64,000 bases of DNA from Ruminococcus flavefaciens AE3010 (GTDB lineage Bacteria > Bacillota > Clostridia > Oscillospirales > Ruminococcaceae): the NCBI RefSeq assembly GCF_000526795.1, contig NZ_JAGT01000001.1, positions 2,330,001 to 2,394,000 of the forward strand. Direction: 5' to 3'. The notes beneath the pieces are model-generated. The model searched no databases. It was not told where the DNA came from and worked only from the letters and a program-made list of their open reading frames with translations. The position numbers were made by a program, and so were the translations under genes. This document shows positions 23,312 to 31,755 of this stretch, piece by piece (position 1 is the stretch's first letter; each line of letters opens with the position of its first letter).

Positions 23312-24439
23312 TTATTCTTCTGTCTCGTCAGTATCCACGTCTGAGACGTTCTCTTCGCTTTCCTCGTCTTCATCGGTGGTCAGCTCGGAAACGTCCTCAA
23401 AGGACTTTGTGGGAGCTACCTCCACCAGCGGCTTCTGGTTCTTATAGACCGTAACGATAAAGCCGTCAACGTTATTTCCCGATATCTCATATCTCACGCC
23501 GTTGGGAACGGGAACCGTAGTCTTGTCGGAGCCGTCGTCGGACTTGACAAAGTATACCTCGTACTCAACGTCCTTGTCGTCCTTGAACTCAAGATGCTCA
23601 CCGTCGTAGGGGTGCTGGCGGACAAGGTCGATGTACTCCTCAAGGCAGAGGTCGTTTGCGTCCATATAGTACGCATGGGGAACGCCTACATAGCGGAAAT
23701 GCCACGGCTCGTCCTCTATCTTGGTTATCTTTTCCTTAGCCTTGGTATAGCGGACTATAAAGCCATATTTATAGCAGTTTGCGTTGAGCCATGCATAATC
23801 ACCTGTGCCGTCGTAATCGTAATTGTCAGCCTCTGTAAAGTCAAACGCAAGTCCCGATTCGTGCTCGCTGAATCCCGGCTTTGCCACCTTTGTGGACTTT
23901 CCGTCCTCTGAATTGGCAACATCATCATCGTAGAGCTGCTGCTGGAAGTCCTTGGTGCGGTATGAACCGTATATAATGAGCCTGTCATTGTCATACTGAT
24001 CCGAGAAATCCTGTATCATGCGCGCCATAGGCTCATATACCTGACGGAGTATGGTATATGTGGAATCAACTGCCGAGAAGCAGGTACGTTCATTCTCCTC
24101 GTTCATCTCGATAATGCTGACCAGATCCTCGTCGCCGCTGAAATACTCGTGATCCTCATTTACAAGGATAAGGTCTCCGCGGAACTTGTCCTTGGTATCA
24201 ACGGTCTTTGATTCAAATATCATCTGATTGGGATCGGGGACAGTAGTGCTGTCCGCATCGGTAACAGCTATGTCCTTATCGTCAAAATACGGCGAAGTCT
24301 GTACAGTTGCCGCATCTTTCATTGCATTTCTCACGAAGAAACCGCCTGCGCCCAGAAGAGCAAGACTTATAACTATTTCTGTCATTGTCTTGGCGCGTCT
24401 TATACTTTTTTCCTTGCTTATCTTTTTATTTTTTGACAT
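23312..24439 (-). CDS. D-Ala-D-Ala carboxypeptidase, VanY/M15B family
   Basis: This 375-residue protein has an N-terminal signal anchor (about residues 19-38), a spacer, and an M15B peptidase domain with SEHESGLAFDF (SxHxxGxAxD zinc motif) and EPWHFRYVG (catalytic Glu and third zinc His). It removes the terminal D-Ala from peptidoglycan stems. The last ~90 residues form a beta-rich addition with a very acidic tail (TTDEDEESEENVSDVDTDE). VanY homologues of this kind are common housekeeping enzymes; nothing here indicates a vancomycin-resistance cluster. ddl and murF lie elsewhere in the window. Confidence 0.88.
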   Translation of the reverse strand: MSKNKKISKEKSIRRAKTMTEIVISLALLGAGGFFVRNAMKDAATVQTSPYFDDKDIAVTDADSTTVPDPNQMIFESKTVDTKDKFRGDLILVNEDHEYFSGDEDLVSIIEMNEENERTCFSAVDSTYTILRQVYEPMARMIQDFSDQYDNDRLIIYGSYRTKDFQQQLYDDDVANSEDGKSTKVAKPGFSEHESGLAFDFTEADNYDYDGTGDYAWLNANCYKYGFIVRYTKAKEKITKIEDEPWHFRYVGVPHAYYMDANDLCLEEYIDLVRQHPYDGEHLEFKDDKDVEYEVYFVKSDDGSDKTTVPVPNGVRYEISGNNVDGFIVTVYKNQKPLVEVAPTKSFEDVSELTTDEDEESEENVSDVDTDETEE

Positions 24440-24819
24440 ACGTCTTCTCCATTCTGCTGCCGTTTGCAGCTCTTTTTCGGGAGCCTGATGCTCCCATAAC
24501 TTTTGTTCTTTCTATCTCTCTTTTACGAATATCGGGACGTTTGTATTTTTATCATATCATATGAGCGAAGCTCTGTTTTTTCGCTCAACGAACATTATAC
24601 CATATCTGACGACAAAAATATAGTCTTTCAGTGTTATATTTGTAAAATTGCGGTATATGCGCAAATATATGCTGTAAAAAACTGTATCCTTTCAACAATC
24701 TGTAGTAGCCCGTCAAAAGCTGCCGAGATCCGTCTCTCCCATAAAAACGTTATATAGCGTTATTGTATACAAAAAATGACCTCATTCATCACCGTATTGC
24801 ACAATCTTTTGTTTAGCCC
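24440..24819. other. Intergenic upstream of the vanY-type gene
   Basis: Read on the minus strand it holds an extended -10 (TGGTATAAT; hexamer at 24599-24594) and, just inside the leader, the hairpin GAGCGAA/TTCGCTC (24563-24586). I see no coding sequence with an SD. Confidence 0.5.
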
Positions 24820-24848
24820 TTGAAAATGAATTAAATTAATGCTATAAT
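24820..24848 (+). promoter_or_regulatory. Sigma-A promoter of the leader RNA and zinc-ribbon repeat gene
   Basis: TTGAAA at 24820-24825, 17 bp, TATAAT at 24843-24848. Confidence 0.75.
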
Positions 24849-24854
24849 ATATTT

Positions 24855-24930
24855 GTGAAAGTATAGACAGAGCCGTAATGAGCGGCTTCAGCAAGCATCG
24901 CTCCCGACTATGATGGCTCTGTGTTTTTTC
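24855..24930 (+). ncRNA. Candidate small RNA or attenuator leader
   Basis: Right after the promoter, ACAGAGCC (24867-24874) pairs with GGCTCTGT (24915-24922), followed by six T. Inside, GAGCGGCTT (24880-24888) pairs with AAGC-AT-CGCTC (24893-24903). The result is a compact branched hairpin ending in an intrinsic terminator, only 29 bases before the next start codon. It may be an independent ~75-nt RNA, or an attenuator that must be read through to express the gene at 24959. I do not recognise a riboswitch class. Confidence 0.6.
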
Positions 24931-24958
24931 TGTATTTTCGCTATAAGGAGTGATGTTT

Positions 24959-26509
24959 ATGAAATGTCCACAGTGCGGAACAGCAAACGAAGCGGGTTTC
25001 AGGTTCTGCGTGAAATGCGGCGTCAACCTTGAAAATCCGCAGGATATTAATATTGAACAGGTCGATATGGGCGGCTATCATTCTGAAGATGATTCTGCTG
25101 GCGGTGGTTTTACCTTAGGCAGCGGAACATTTACTATCAGTGATAAACCTTCGAGGGATTCGTCCTCTGACTTATATACTGCAGCCGAGCTGAACGATAC
25201 CGACGAGGAATTCGATTTCAGCAGCATTGACGAGCCATTTATCCCCCACCTTGACACAGGAAGAGTCACACTCCCCGAACAGACAAAGGCTGTAAGACAA
25301 GCCCAGATGCAGAATGCAGGCTTCCGTCCTCAGGGCGGCATGGCAGGTATCCCTCCTCAGGGCATGATGCAGGGACTCCCCCCACAGGGAGCTATGGCAG
25401 GTATCCCTCCTCAGCAGGGCATGATGCAGGGGCTCCCACCGCAGGGAGCTATGGCTGGCGTTCCGCCTCAGCAGGGCGCTATGCAGGGCATCCCGCCGCA
25501 GGGCGCTATGGCAGGCATTCCTCCTCAGCAGGGCGCTATGCAGGGTCTCCCACCACAGGGAGCTATGGCAGGCGTTCCGCCTCAGCAGGGGGCAATGCAG
25601 GGTATCCCGCCGCAGGGCGGCGCTCAGATGAACGGTATGCCCGTTTACGGTCAGCCCATGATGCTGGGTCAGCCCCAGATAATCGGCTACGACCAGAGCG
25701 GTATGCCTATCTACGGTCAGCCCATGATGTATGCTCAGCCCCAGATAATCGGCTATGACCAGAACGGCATGCCCGTTTACGGTCAGCCTATGATGTACGG
25801 TCAGCCTCAGATAATCGGCTATGACCAGAACGGTATGCCCGTTTACGGTCAGCCTATGATGTTCGCTCCGCCTCAGCCAATGGAACAGCCCGAGCCTGAG
25901 CCCGTTGCTCCTCCCGTTGAGGACAAGGAAAAGGTAGAGGTCCCCGATGATTTCTGGGAGTTTTTCGACGGCGGCAAGGCTACGGAGCATGCCGAAATGG
26001 ATTCGGCAGACGATTTCTTCGGCAAACGCGGCGACGAGATAGAGGGCATGAAGCGCTTCGAGAAGAAGAATCAGGCGTACATGAACGATACTCCCCTTGT
26101 TGACGCAAGAGATCTGAAGAAAAACGAGTCCGACAAGTACAACAAGTACTACATGCGCTCGGCAGGCAATGTAAACGCAGGCGACCTGAAATCCAAGCAG
26201 GATCAGCTCCATCTCAATTACATGGGCTCTACCAAGAACGTTGACGCAAACGACCTCCGCGCAAAAGAGGATCGGAAAGCATGGAATATCATGGGCGGTA
26301 CAAAGCAGGCTAACGCAGATGACCTTGAAGCCAATACAGTCTCACGGTCGGAATCACTCATGGCTCATGCAGACCGCGCAGTCGAGGCTATGCCCAAAAA
26401 GCCAAAGACCTATAACGACGTAATAGACGCTATAGAGCTTCCCGAAGAAATGAAAGCAAAAAAGACTAAAAAAACAGCGGAAATTCCCGGCTTGCCGGAA
26501 ATTAAATAA
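24959..26509 (+). CDS. Zinc-ribbon protein with Pro/Gln/Gly/Met repeat tracts
   Basis: This 516-residue protein starts with a zinc ribbon (MKCPQCG, FCVKCG), then an acidic linker, then tandem GAMAGIPPQQGAMQGLPPQ-type repeats (about residues 125-225), then four copies of an IIGYDQNGMPVYGQPMM-type unit, and a C-terminal region with about three 31-residue repeats containing YMGSTKNVDANDLRAKED-like sequence. No signal or membrane segment, so it is cytoplasmic. I know no function for this architecture. Start is ATG 24959 with AAGGAG eight bases upstream; GTG 24950 is less likely. It shares the zinc-ribbon plus low-complexity plan with the protein at 2714, and mscL follows 34 bp later on the same transcript. 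Confidence 0.75.
   Translation: MKCPQCGTANEAGFRFCVKCGVNLENPQDINIEQVDMGGYHSEDDSAGGGFTLGSGTFTISDKPSRDSSSDLYTAAELNDTDEEFDFSSIDEPFIPHLDTGRVTLPEQTKAVRQAQMQNAGFRPQGGMAGIPPQGMMQGLPPQGAMAGIPPQQGMMQGLPPQGAMAGVPPQQGAMQGIPPQGAMAGIPPQQGAMQGLPPQGAMAGVPPQQGAMQGIPPQGGAQMNGMPVYGQPMMLGQPQIIGYDQSGMPIYGQPMMYAQPQIIGYDQNGMPVYGQPMMYGQPQIIGYDQNGMPVYGQPMMFAPPQPMEQPEPEPVAPPVEDKEKVEVPDDFWEFFDGGKATEHAEMDSADDFFGKRGDEIEGMKRFEKKNQAYMNDTPLVDARDLKKNESDKYNKYYMRSAGNVNAGDLKSKQDQLHLNYMGSTKNVDANDLRAKEDRKAWNIMGGTKQANADDLEANTVSRSESLMAHADRAVEAMPKKPKTYNDVIDAIELPEEMKAKKTKKTAEIPGLPEIK
25330..25880 (+). repeat. Two tandem coding repeat arrays
   Basis: First, about eight units of 27-30 bp alternate GGAGCTATGGCAGG and GGCGCTATGCAGGG; then four ~63-66-bp units contain CAGATAATCGGCTA(C/T)GACCAG. 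Copies are nearly identical at DNA level, so copy number probably varies. Confidence 0.85.
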
Positions 26510-26543
26510 ATCTTTATATTCTATTAAGGAGATGTTGTAAAAA

Positions 26544-26963
26544 ATGAAGAAGTTTTTGAAGGAATTCAAAGAATTCGCACTCAAAGGCAACGTAATGGAC
26601 ATGGCTATAGGTGTTATCATCGGTGCCGCATTCGGAAGTATCGTAAGCGCGCTTACCGATAATTTCATCACACCTCTTATCGCTGTTATCACAGGCGGCG
26701 TGCAGAAAGATGAAAACGGCGTAATGCAGCTCGTAGGCGGTAAGTTCACTATCAGAGGTGTGGATTTCAACTACGGTTCATTCCTTTCCGCAGTACTTAA
26801 TTTCCTCATCATCGCAATTATTCTCTTCTGCATGCTCAAGGCTATAAACAAGGCTATGGCTCTCGGCAAGAAGAAAGAGGAAGAAAAGCCTGCCGAGCCT
26901 CCGAAGGAAGAGGTTCTTCTCACAGAGATCAGAGACCTTCTGAAAGAGCAGAACAAGAAATAA
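26544..26963 (+). CDS. mscL: Large-conductance mechanosensitive channel MscL
   Basis: This 139-residue protein begins with the S1 amphipathic helix (KKFLKEFKEFALKGNVMDMAIGVIIGAAFG in outline), the pore-lining TM1, a periplasmic loop, TM2 (FLSAVLNFLIIAIILFCML) and the charged cytoplasmic bundle KKKEEEKPAEPPKEEVLLTEIRDLL. It opens under membrane tension to release solutes during osmotic down-shock. Its length is typical. SD AAGGAGA. It probably shares the promoter at 24820, with a terminator at 26989. Confidence 0.96.
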   Translation: MKKFLKEFKEFALKGNVMDMAIGVIIGAAFGSIVSALTDNFITPLIAVITGGVQKDENGVMQLVGGKFTIRGVDFNYGSFLSAVLNFLIIAIILFCMLKAINKAMALGKKKEEEKPAEPPKEEVLLTEIRDLLKEQNKK

Positions 26964-26988
26964 GAACACATTCTTCAATTATAACACC

Positions 26989-27016
26989 AAAGTCCCCGTT
27001 TATACGGGGACTTTTT
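26989..27016. terminator. Bidirectional intrinsic terminator
   Basis: AAAGTCCCCG/CGGGGACTTT with a TTTATA loop and T-tract, between mscL and the convergent small membrane gene. Confidence 0.88.
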
Positions 27017-27017
27017 A

Positions 27018-27206
27018 TTATCTGAGAATATTTTTATCCTTATCGATGCGGTATATGTTGTCATTCTCCATATTTGAAAGCTTTTTTCTTACGAATACTA
27101 TAGCCGTCACCAGACCTATAAACATTAAAACAGTAACAAAACTTGTGATTATGTCGTCGATCGAGGCTAACATAATACCTACTATAACCAATACTAATAA
27201 TACCAT
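27018..27206 (-). CDS. Small two-helix membrane protein
   Basis: This 62-residue protein has two hydrophobic segments (about 1-16 and 20-40), VRKKLSN at the membrane edge and a charged cytoplasmic tail (IYRIDKDKNILR). SD GGGAG lies seven bases before the ATG, and the stop abuts the shared terminator, so it is likely a real gene. No family recognised. Confidence 0.55.
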   Translation of the reverse strand: MVLLVLVIVGIMLASIDDIITSFVTVLMFIGLVTAIVFVRKKLSNMENDNIYRIDKDKNILR

Positions 27207-27332
27207 AAAATCACTCCCTGTTTATTTTTATCTCTGCGGTATGGTCTTATTCTACCATGTTTTTCACAGAAACGAAAGATGTCATTTGTCACTTTCGGAG
27301 TGATATTTGTCACTGTTTTTATTGTCGGGCGC

Positions 27333-27362
27333 AAAAAAGCTCCTGCTATTTCAGCAGGAGCT
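27333..27362 (-). terminator. Terminator of carB
   Basis: On the minus strand, stem AAGCTCCTGC/GCAGGAGCTT followed by TTTT, 12 bp after the stop. Confidence 0.88.
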
Positions 27363-27373
27363 TATGTTTATTT

Positions 27374-30300
27374 TTACTTGATATCAGCGTGGTGAGCCTG
27401 TAAGGACTTTACTCCGAGGTGAGTATTGTTCTTGATAGCCTTGATGCCCTCTGCGCTTGCCTTTGCAGCAGCCATAGTGGTCATGTAAGGTACTCTGTGC
27501 TTGATAGCAGCCTTTCTGATGTAGCTGTCGTCGTGAGCACTGGTCTTGCCTGCGGGAGTATTGATTATCATCTGTATCTCGCCGTTTGCGATCTCGTCAG
27601 CGATATTCGGACGTCCCTCGTAGATCTTGAAGATCTTGTCGCATGGGATTCCTGCTTCCTTTATCATCTCATAGCTTCTGCCTGTTGCGATGATGTGGAA
27701 GCCAAGCTCGTTGAATGACTTGGCAATATCAATAAGCTCAGGCTTGTCTCTGTCGCATACGCTGAGGAGAACTGTTCCCTCCAGAGGAAGCTTGTTCTTT
27801 GTAGCCTCCTGAGCCTTATAGTAAGCCTCGCCGAATGAAGGTGAGATACCCAGAACTTCGCCTGTTGAACGCATCTCAGGTCCGAGGAGCGGGTCTACCT
27901 CCTGGAACATATTGAAGGGGAATACAGCTTCCTTTACGCCGTAGTGACCGATAACCTTGTCCTTTAACTCGGGAACGGGTGAGGGTCTGCCTGTGAGTGA
28001 AGATGTGATGATATCTGTAGCGATACGAACCATGTTGATATCGCATACCTTTGATACCAGCGGAACTGTTCTTGATGCACGGGGATTAGCCTCGAGAACG
28101 TATACTGTATCGCCCTCGATAGCGTACTGCATATTCATAAGACCGCATACGTTCATCTCTACGGCTATCTTCTTTGTATACTCCTTGATAGTAGCTACCT
28201 GCTTCTCTGTGAGATTCTTTGAGGGCAGGATACAAGCGGAGTCGCCCGAGTGAACACCTGCAAGCTCGATATGCTCCATAACGCATGGAACAAAGCAGTG
28301 TGTACCGTCGGAAATAGCGTCAGCCTCGCACTCTGTAGCGTGGTTGAGGAAGCGGTCGATGAGGATAGGTCTGTCGGGAGTTACGCCAACAGCAGCGTTC
28401 ATATATACTCTCATCATCTCGTCATCGTGAACTATCTCCATGCCGCGTCCGCCGAGAACGTAGGAAGGACGAACCATTACAGGATAGCCTATCTTGTTGG
28501 CGATGGCGATAGCCTCGTCAGCGTTTACAGCCATGCCTGCCTCTGGCATTGGTATGCCGAGCTTGTCCATCATAGCGCGGAAGTGGTCACGGTCCTCAGC
28601 AAGGTCGATAGTCTCCGGAGTTGTACCGAGAATATTTACGCCGTACTTTTTAAGGTCGTTTGCAAGGTTAAGAGGAGTCTGTCCGCCGAACTGAGCGATA
28701 ACGCCAACAGGCTTCTCCTTTTCGTGTATAGCAAGAACATCTTCAAGTGTAAGGGGCTCGAAATAGAGCTTGTCAGATGTATCATAGTCAGTGGAAACTG
28801 TCTCGGGGTTGCAGTTTACGATAATGGACTCAAAGCCCAGCTTTTTCAGTGCAAGTGCAGCGTGAACGCAGCAGTAGTCGAACTCGATACCCTGACCGAT
28901 TCTGTTAGGACCGCCGCCCAGTATCATTATCTTTGGCTTTTCTGTGCTTACAGGGCTCTTGTCCTCGTCAAGGTGATATGTGGAGTAGTAGTAAGCAGCG
29001 TCCTTTGTACCGCTTACGTGAACGCCCTCCCATGCTTCCTTTACGCCGATAGCCATACGAGCGTTGCGTATCTCTTCCTCTGTAACTTCAAGGAGAGAGC
29101 TAAGGTAACGGTCTGAGAAGCCGTCCAGCTTAGCCTGCCTGAGTACGTCGTTTGCGGGAACAGCGCCCTTATTCTTGAGAAGAGCCTCTTCCTCGTCAAC
29201 AAGCTCCTTCATCTGCTCGATGAAGTACTTCTTTATCTTTGTAAGGTCGTGGAGTTCATCTATTGTAGCACCCTTGCGGAGAGCCTCATACATTACGAAC
29301 TGTCTCTCGCTTGTTGGGTAGCGGAGCTGTGCAAGGAGCTCCTCCTTGGTCATGCTGTTGAAGTTCTTTGCAAATCCCAGACCGTAGCGGCCTGTCTCCA
29401 GTGAACGGATAGCCTTCTGGAAAGCCTCCTTGTAGGTCTTGCCGATGCTCATTACCTCACCGACAGCCTTCATCTGTGTGCCCAGCTTGTCCTCAGCGCC
29501 CTTGAACTTCTCGAAAGCCCAGCGAGCGAACTTGATAACGATATAATCGCCGTCGGGAACGTACTTGTCAAGAGTGCCGTACTTGCCGCACTCGATGTCC
29601 TTCAGTGTAAGACCGCATGCGAGCATAGCTGATACCAGAGCGATAGGGAAGCCTGTTGCCTTTGAAGCAAGAGCGGAAGAACGTGAGGTTCTTGGGTTGA
29701 TCTCGATAACAACGATACGGCCTGTCTCGGGATCGCGTGCGAACTGACAGTTACAGCCGCCGATTACCTCGATGGACTCGATTATCTTGTATGACATCTC
29801 CTGAAGAGTCTTCTGAACGTCCTCTGGGATAGTGAGCATAGGTGCAGAGCAGAATGAATCGCCTGTGTGAACGCCGATAGGATCGATGTTCTCGATGAAG
29901 CATACAGTGATCTTGTTGTTCTCAGCGTCGCGGACAACTTCAAGCTCAAGCTCTTCCCAGCCGAAGATACACTCCTCGACCAGTACCTGTCCTACGAGAG
30001 AAGCCTGTAAGCCTCTTGCACAGACTACCTTTAATTCATCTACGTTGTATACCATGCCGCCGCCTGCGCCGCCCATGGTGTAGGCAGGACGGAGAACTAC
30101 AGGATATTTCAGCTTTTCAGCTATCTTAACAGCCTCGTCAACAGAATAAGCTACCTCGCTCTTTGGCATACCGATACCGAGAGCGCTCATAGCGTTCTTG
30201 AACTCGATACGGTCCTCGCCGCGCTCGATAGCGTCTACCTGAACGCCGATGACCTGTACGCCGTACTTTTTGAGCACGCCTTCCTTGTCCAGCTCGGAGC

Positions 30301-30595
30301 AGAGGTTAAGACCCGACTGACCGCCAAGGTTTGGGAGGAGAGCGTCAGGACGTTCTTTTTCGATTATCTGTGTAAGTCTTTCGAGGTTGAGGGGCTCGAT
30401 GTAAGTAATATCAGCAACATCGGGATCTGTCATGATAGTTGCGGGGTTGGAGTTTACGAGAACTATCTCATAACCCAGCTTGCGCAGAGCCTTACAGGCC
30501 TGTGTGCCTGAGTAGTCGAATTCGCAAGCCTGTCCGATGATGATAGGACCTGAACCGATTATCATGATCTTGTTAATATCCTGTCTTTTTGGCAT
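27374..30595 (-). CDS. carB: Carbamoyl-phosphate synthase large chain
   Basis: This 1073-residue protein has the two homologous ATP-grasp halves. The first begins DINKIMIIGSGPIIIGQACEFDYSG; the second begins KIMILGGGPNRIGQGIEFDYCC. Each has NPRTSRSSALAS/NPRASRTVPLVS active-site segments, and a C-terminal allosteric MGS-like domain (HIIATGRSYEMIKEAGIPC) completes the usual length. It makes carbamoyl phosphate from bicarbonate, ATP and glutamine-derived ammonia for pyrimidine and arginine synthesis. Start at ATG 30595 with AGGAG six bases upstream; the longer frame to 30646 adds 17 residues without an SD. The small chain gene carA is not adjacent. Confidence 0.97.
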   Translation of the reverse strand: MPKRQDINKIMIIGSGPIIIGQACEFDYSGTQACKALRKLGYEIVLVNSNPATIMTDPDVADITYIEPLNLERLTQIIEKERPDALLPNLGGQSGLNLCSELDKEGVLKKYGVQVIGVQVDAIERGEDRIEFKNAMSALGIGMPKSEVAYSVDEAVKIAEKLKYPVVLRPAYTMGGAGGGMVYNVDELKVVCARGLQASLVGQVLVEECIFGWEELELEVVRDAENNKITVCFIENIDPIGVHTGDSFCSAPMLTIPEDVQKTLQEMSYKIIESIEVIGGCNCQFARDPETGRIVVIEINPRTSRSSALASKATGFPIALVSAMLACGLTLKDIECGKYGTLDKYVPDGDYIVIKFARWAFEKFKGAEDKLGTQMKAVGEVMSIGKTYKEAFQKAIRSLETGRYGLGFAKNFNSMTKEELLAQLRYPTSERQFVMYEALRKGATIDELHDLTKIKKYFIEQMKELVDEEEALLKNKGAVPANDVLRQAKLDGFSDRYLSSLLEVTEEEIRNARMAIGVKEAWEGVHVSGTKDAAYYYSTYHLDEDKSPVSTEKPKIMILGGGPNRIGQGIEFDYCCVHAALALKKLGFESIIVNCNPETVSTDYDTSDKLYFEPLTLEDVLAIHEKEKPVGVIAQFGGQTPLNLANDLKKYGVNILGTTPETIDLAEDRDHFRAMMDKLGIPMPEAGMAVNADEAIAIANKIGYPVMVRPSYVLGGRGMEIVHDDEMMRVYMNAAVGVTPDRPILIDRFLNHATECEADAISDGTHCFVPCVMEHIELAGVHSGDSACILPSKNLTEKQVATIKEYTKKIAVEMNVCGLMNMQYAIEGDTVYVLEANPRASRTVPLVSKVCDINMVRIATDIITSSLTGRPSPVPELKDKVIGHYGVKEAVFPFNMFQEVDPLLGPEMRSTGEVLGISPSFGEAYYKAQEATKNKLPLEGTVLLSVCDRDKPELIDIAKSFNELGFHIIATGRSYEMIKEAGIPCDKIFKIYEGRPNIADEIANGEIQMIINTPAGKTSAHDDSYIRKAAIKHRVPYMTTMAAAKASAEGIKAIKNNTHLGVKSLQAHHADIK

Positions 30596-30646
30596 ATTAT
30601 TCTCCTGACCCGTACACGGAAAAATGTACGTTGATATATTTGCCAT

Positions 30647-31024
30647 GAAACGTCATGGCGCAACTTCTTACCTTATATAATAACATAATACAAGAAAAAA
30701 TGCAATACAGAAAATCCCCTTGATGTGCGGAATAATTTTAGGGAAACTGCAAAAAGCAGGCTCTCTTTGGGAAATATGCAGATTGCCAAATATGTACCTT
30801 AAGTTTATGGTTTGGCAGCCTGCTTTTTCTGTTATGCATTTAACGAGTGCTTTTTGCTCCTCTTTGCACTAAATTGCAAGTATTTTTTTGCGCTTTTTGT
30901 GAGTTGTAGACAACGCATTGCTTGTAAGACCTTATATCGGCGCAAATTGGTTCTGCCAATCATCAGATTTAGATAAATAATCTATTGGATTTTATTCATG
31001 TATTGCTGTTTTGCATAAAATCAC
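30647..31024. other. AT-rich intergenic with one long structured element (30751-30828)
   Basis: AAAAAGCAGGC (30751-30761) pairs with GCCTGCTTTTT (30818-30828). Inside, TGCCAAA (30784-30790) pairs with TTTGGCA (30811-30817), leaving a 22-base bulge. Tails are A-rich and T-rich, so it could end transcription from either side. The rest of the stretch shows no reading frame I can support. Confidence 0.55.
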
Positions 31025-31053
31025 TTGACATCTTTGGTCAAATAATATATAAT
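31025..31053 (+). promoter_or_regulatory. Sigma-A promoter of the lectin gene
   Basis: TTGACA at 31025-31030, 17 bp, TATAAT at 31048-31053: full consensus, expected to be strong. Confidence 0.88.
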
Positions 31054-31066
31054 ATACTTGTTTGAT

Positions 31067-31103
31067 ACAGATTGTTTACTATTCACGCTAATTAACAATC
31101 TGT
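31067..31103 (+). promoter_or_regulatory. Inverted repeat in the lectin gene leader
   Basis: ACAGATTGTT (31067-31076) and AACAATCTGT (31094-31103) are perfect 10-base inverted repeats with a 17-base loop, near the expected 5' end of the mRNA. It could be a 5' stabilising hairpin or an operator. Confidence 0.55.
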
Positions 31104-31150
31104 ATTAATCAGAGTTAGATGTAAAGTAAAAATGAAAAAGGAGAATTTTT

Positions 31151-31693
31151 ATGAAGAAAGTTAAACTCATTGGCACATTACTTGCAGCTGTTATCGCAGC
31201 AGCACCCGTAACAGGATTCACAGGAAACGTATTATCATTCAACGATAACGCTATCGTTGCAGAGGCAGCATCTGGCACTCCCAGCGAAGTTGAAGACAAA
31301 GAATATGGAAGAAGTGATTCAAGAGCAATTTTGAGAAGCCAAAACGGAAAATACGAATTATTTTTCTTAAATAACGGTAGCCTTGTAATTAAGGAAAAAG
31401 GGAAAATCTACAATGTAATATTAGCTGCAAACAGCGCTAATAAGACACTTTATTTCCAAGGGGATGCAAACCTTGTTACTTACAACAAAAACTACTATAG
31501 CAAGGATTATTCAAGACCAGTTTTCCACTCTAACACATGGATGTTCAATACTTCCAATCCAAGAGTGAAATTTTCTTTTGAATTACTAAATAACGGAGAA
31601 CTGAGAATAAAGCGTACATTTTTATCAGGTCAGTTTGCTGGCAACTATGATTATATCTGGAGCAGCAACAGAAACAGAATGTATAAGGTGTAA
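31151..31693 (+). CDS. Secreted bulb-type (monocot mannose-binding) lectin-like protein
   Basis: This 180-residue protein has a signal peptide (about residues 1-40, ending near IVAEAAS) and one beta-prism II domain. Three subdomain strands are visible: YELFFLNNGSLVIKE, LYFQGDANLVTYNK and FSFELLNNGELRIKR. The second carries the exact mannose-binding signature QxDxNxVxY (Gln103, Asp105, Asn107, Val109, Tyr111); the other two are degenerate. WSS near the end fits the fold. The gene is clearly more AT-rich than its neighbours (frequent AAA, AGA, TTA), suggesting transfer. It has its own consensus promoter and terminator. Possible roles: sugar binding at the cell surface, or a lectin-like bacteriocin. 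SD AAGGAG. Confidence 0.75.
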   Translation: MKKVKLIGTLLAAVIAAAPVTGFTGNVLSFNDNAIVAEAASGTPSEVEDKEYGRSDSRAILRSQNGKYELFFLNNGSLVIKEKGKIYNVILAANSANKTLYFQGDANLVTYNKNYYSKDYSRPVFHSNTWMFNTSNPRVKFSFELLNNGELRIKRTFLSGQFAGNYDYIWSSNRNRMYKV

Positions 31694-31728
31694 TAAATTA
31701 TACCGGATTATAATTGATATAAAATTAG

Positions 31729-31755
31729 AAGGGACTGCATTGCAGTCCCTTTTTC
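31729..31755. terminator. Bidirectional terminator between lectin and rex
   Basis: AAGGGACTGCA/TGCAGTCCCTT with T-tracts on both sides. It is identical in its stem to 15096-15122. Confidence 0.85.

Noticed and set aside
23312..24439. Vancomycin resistance through VanY
   Set aside because: VanY-type carboxypeptidases are common envelope enzymes. No vanHAX or VanRS genes are near and the ddl in the window looks like a normal D-Ala-D-Ala ligase.
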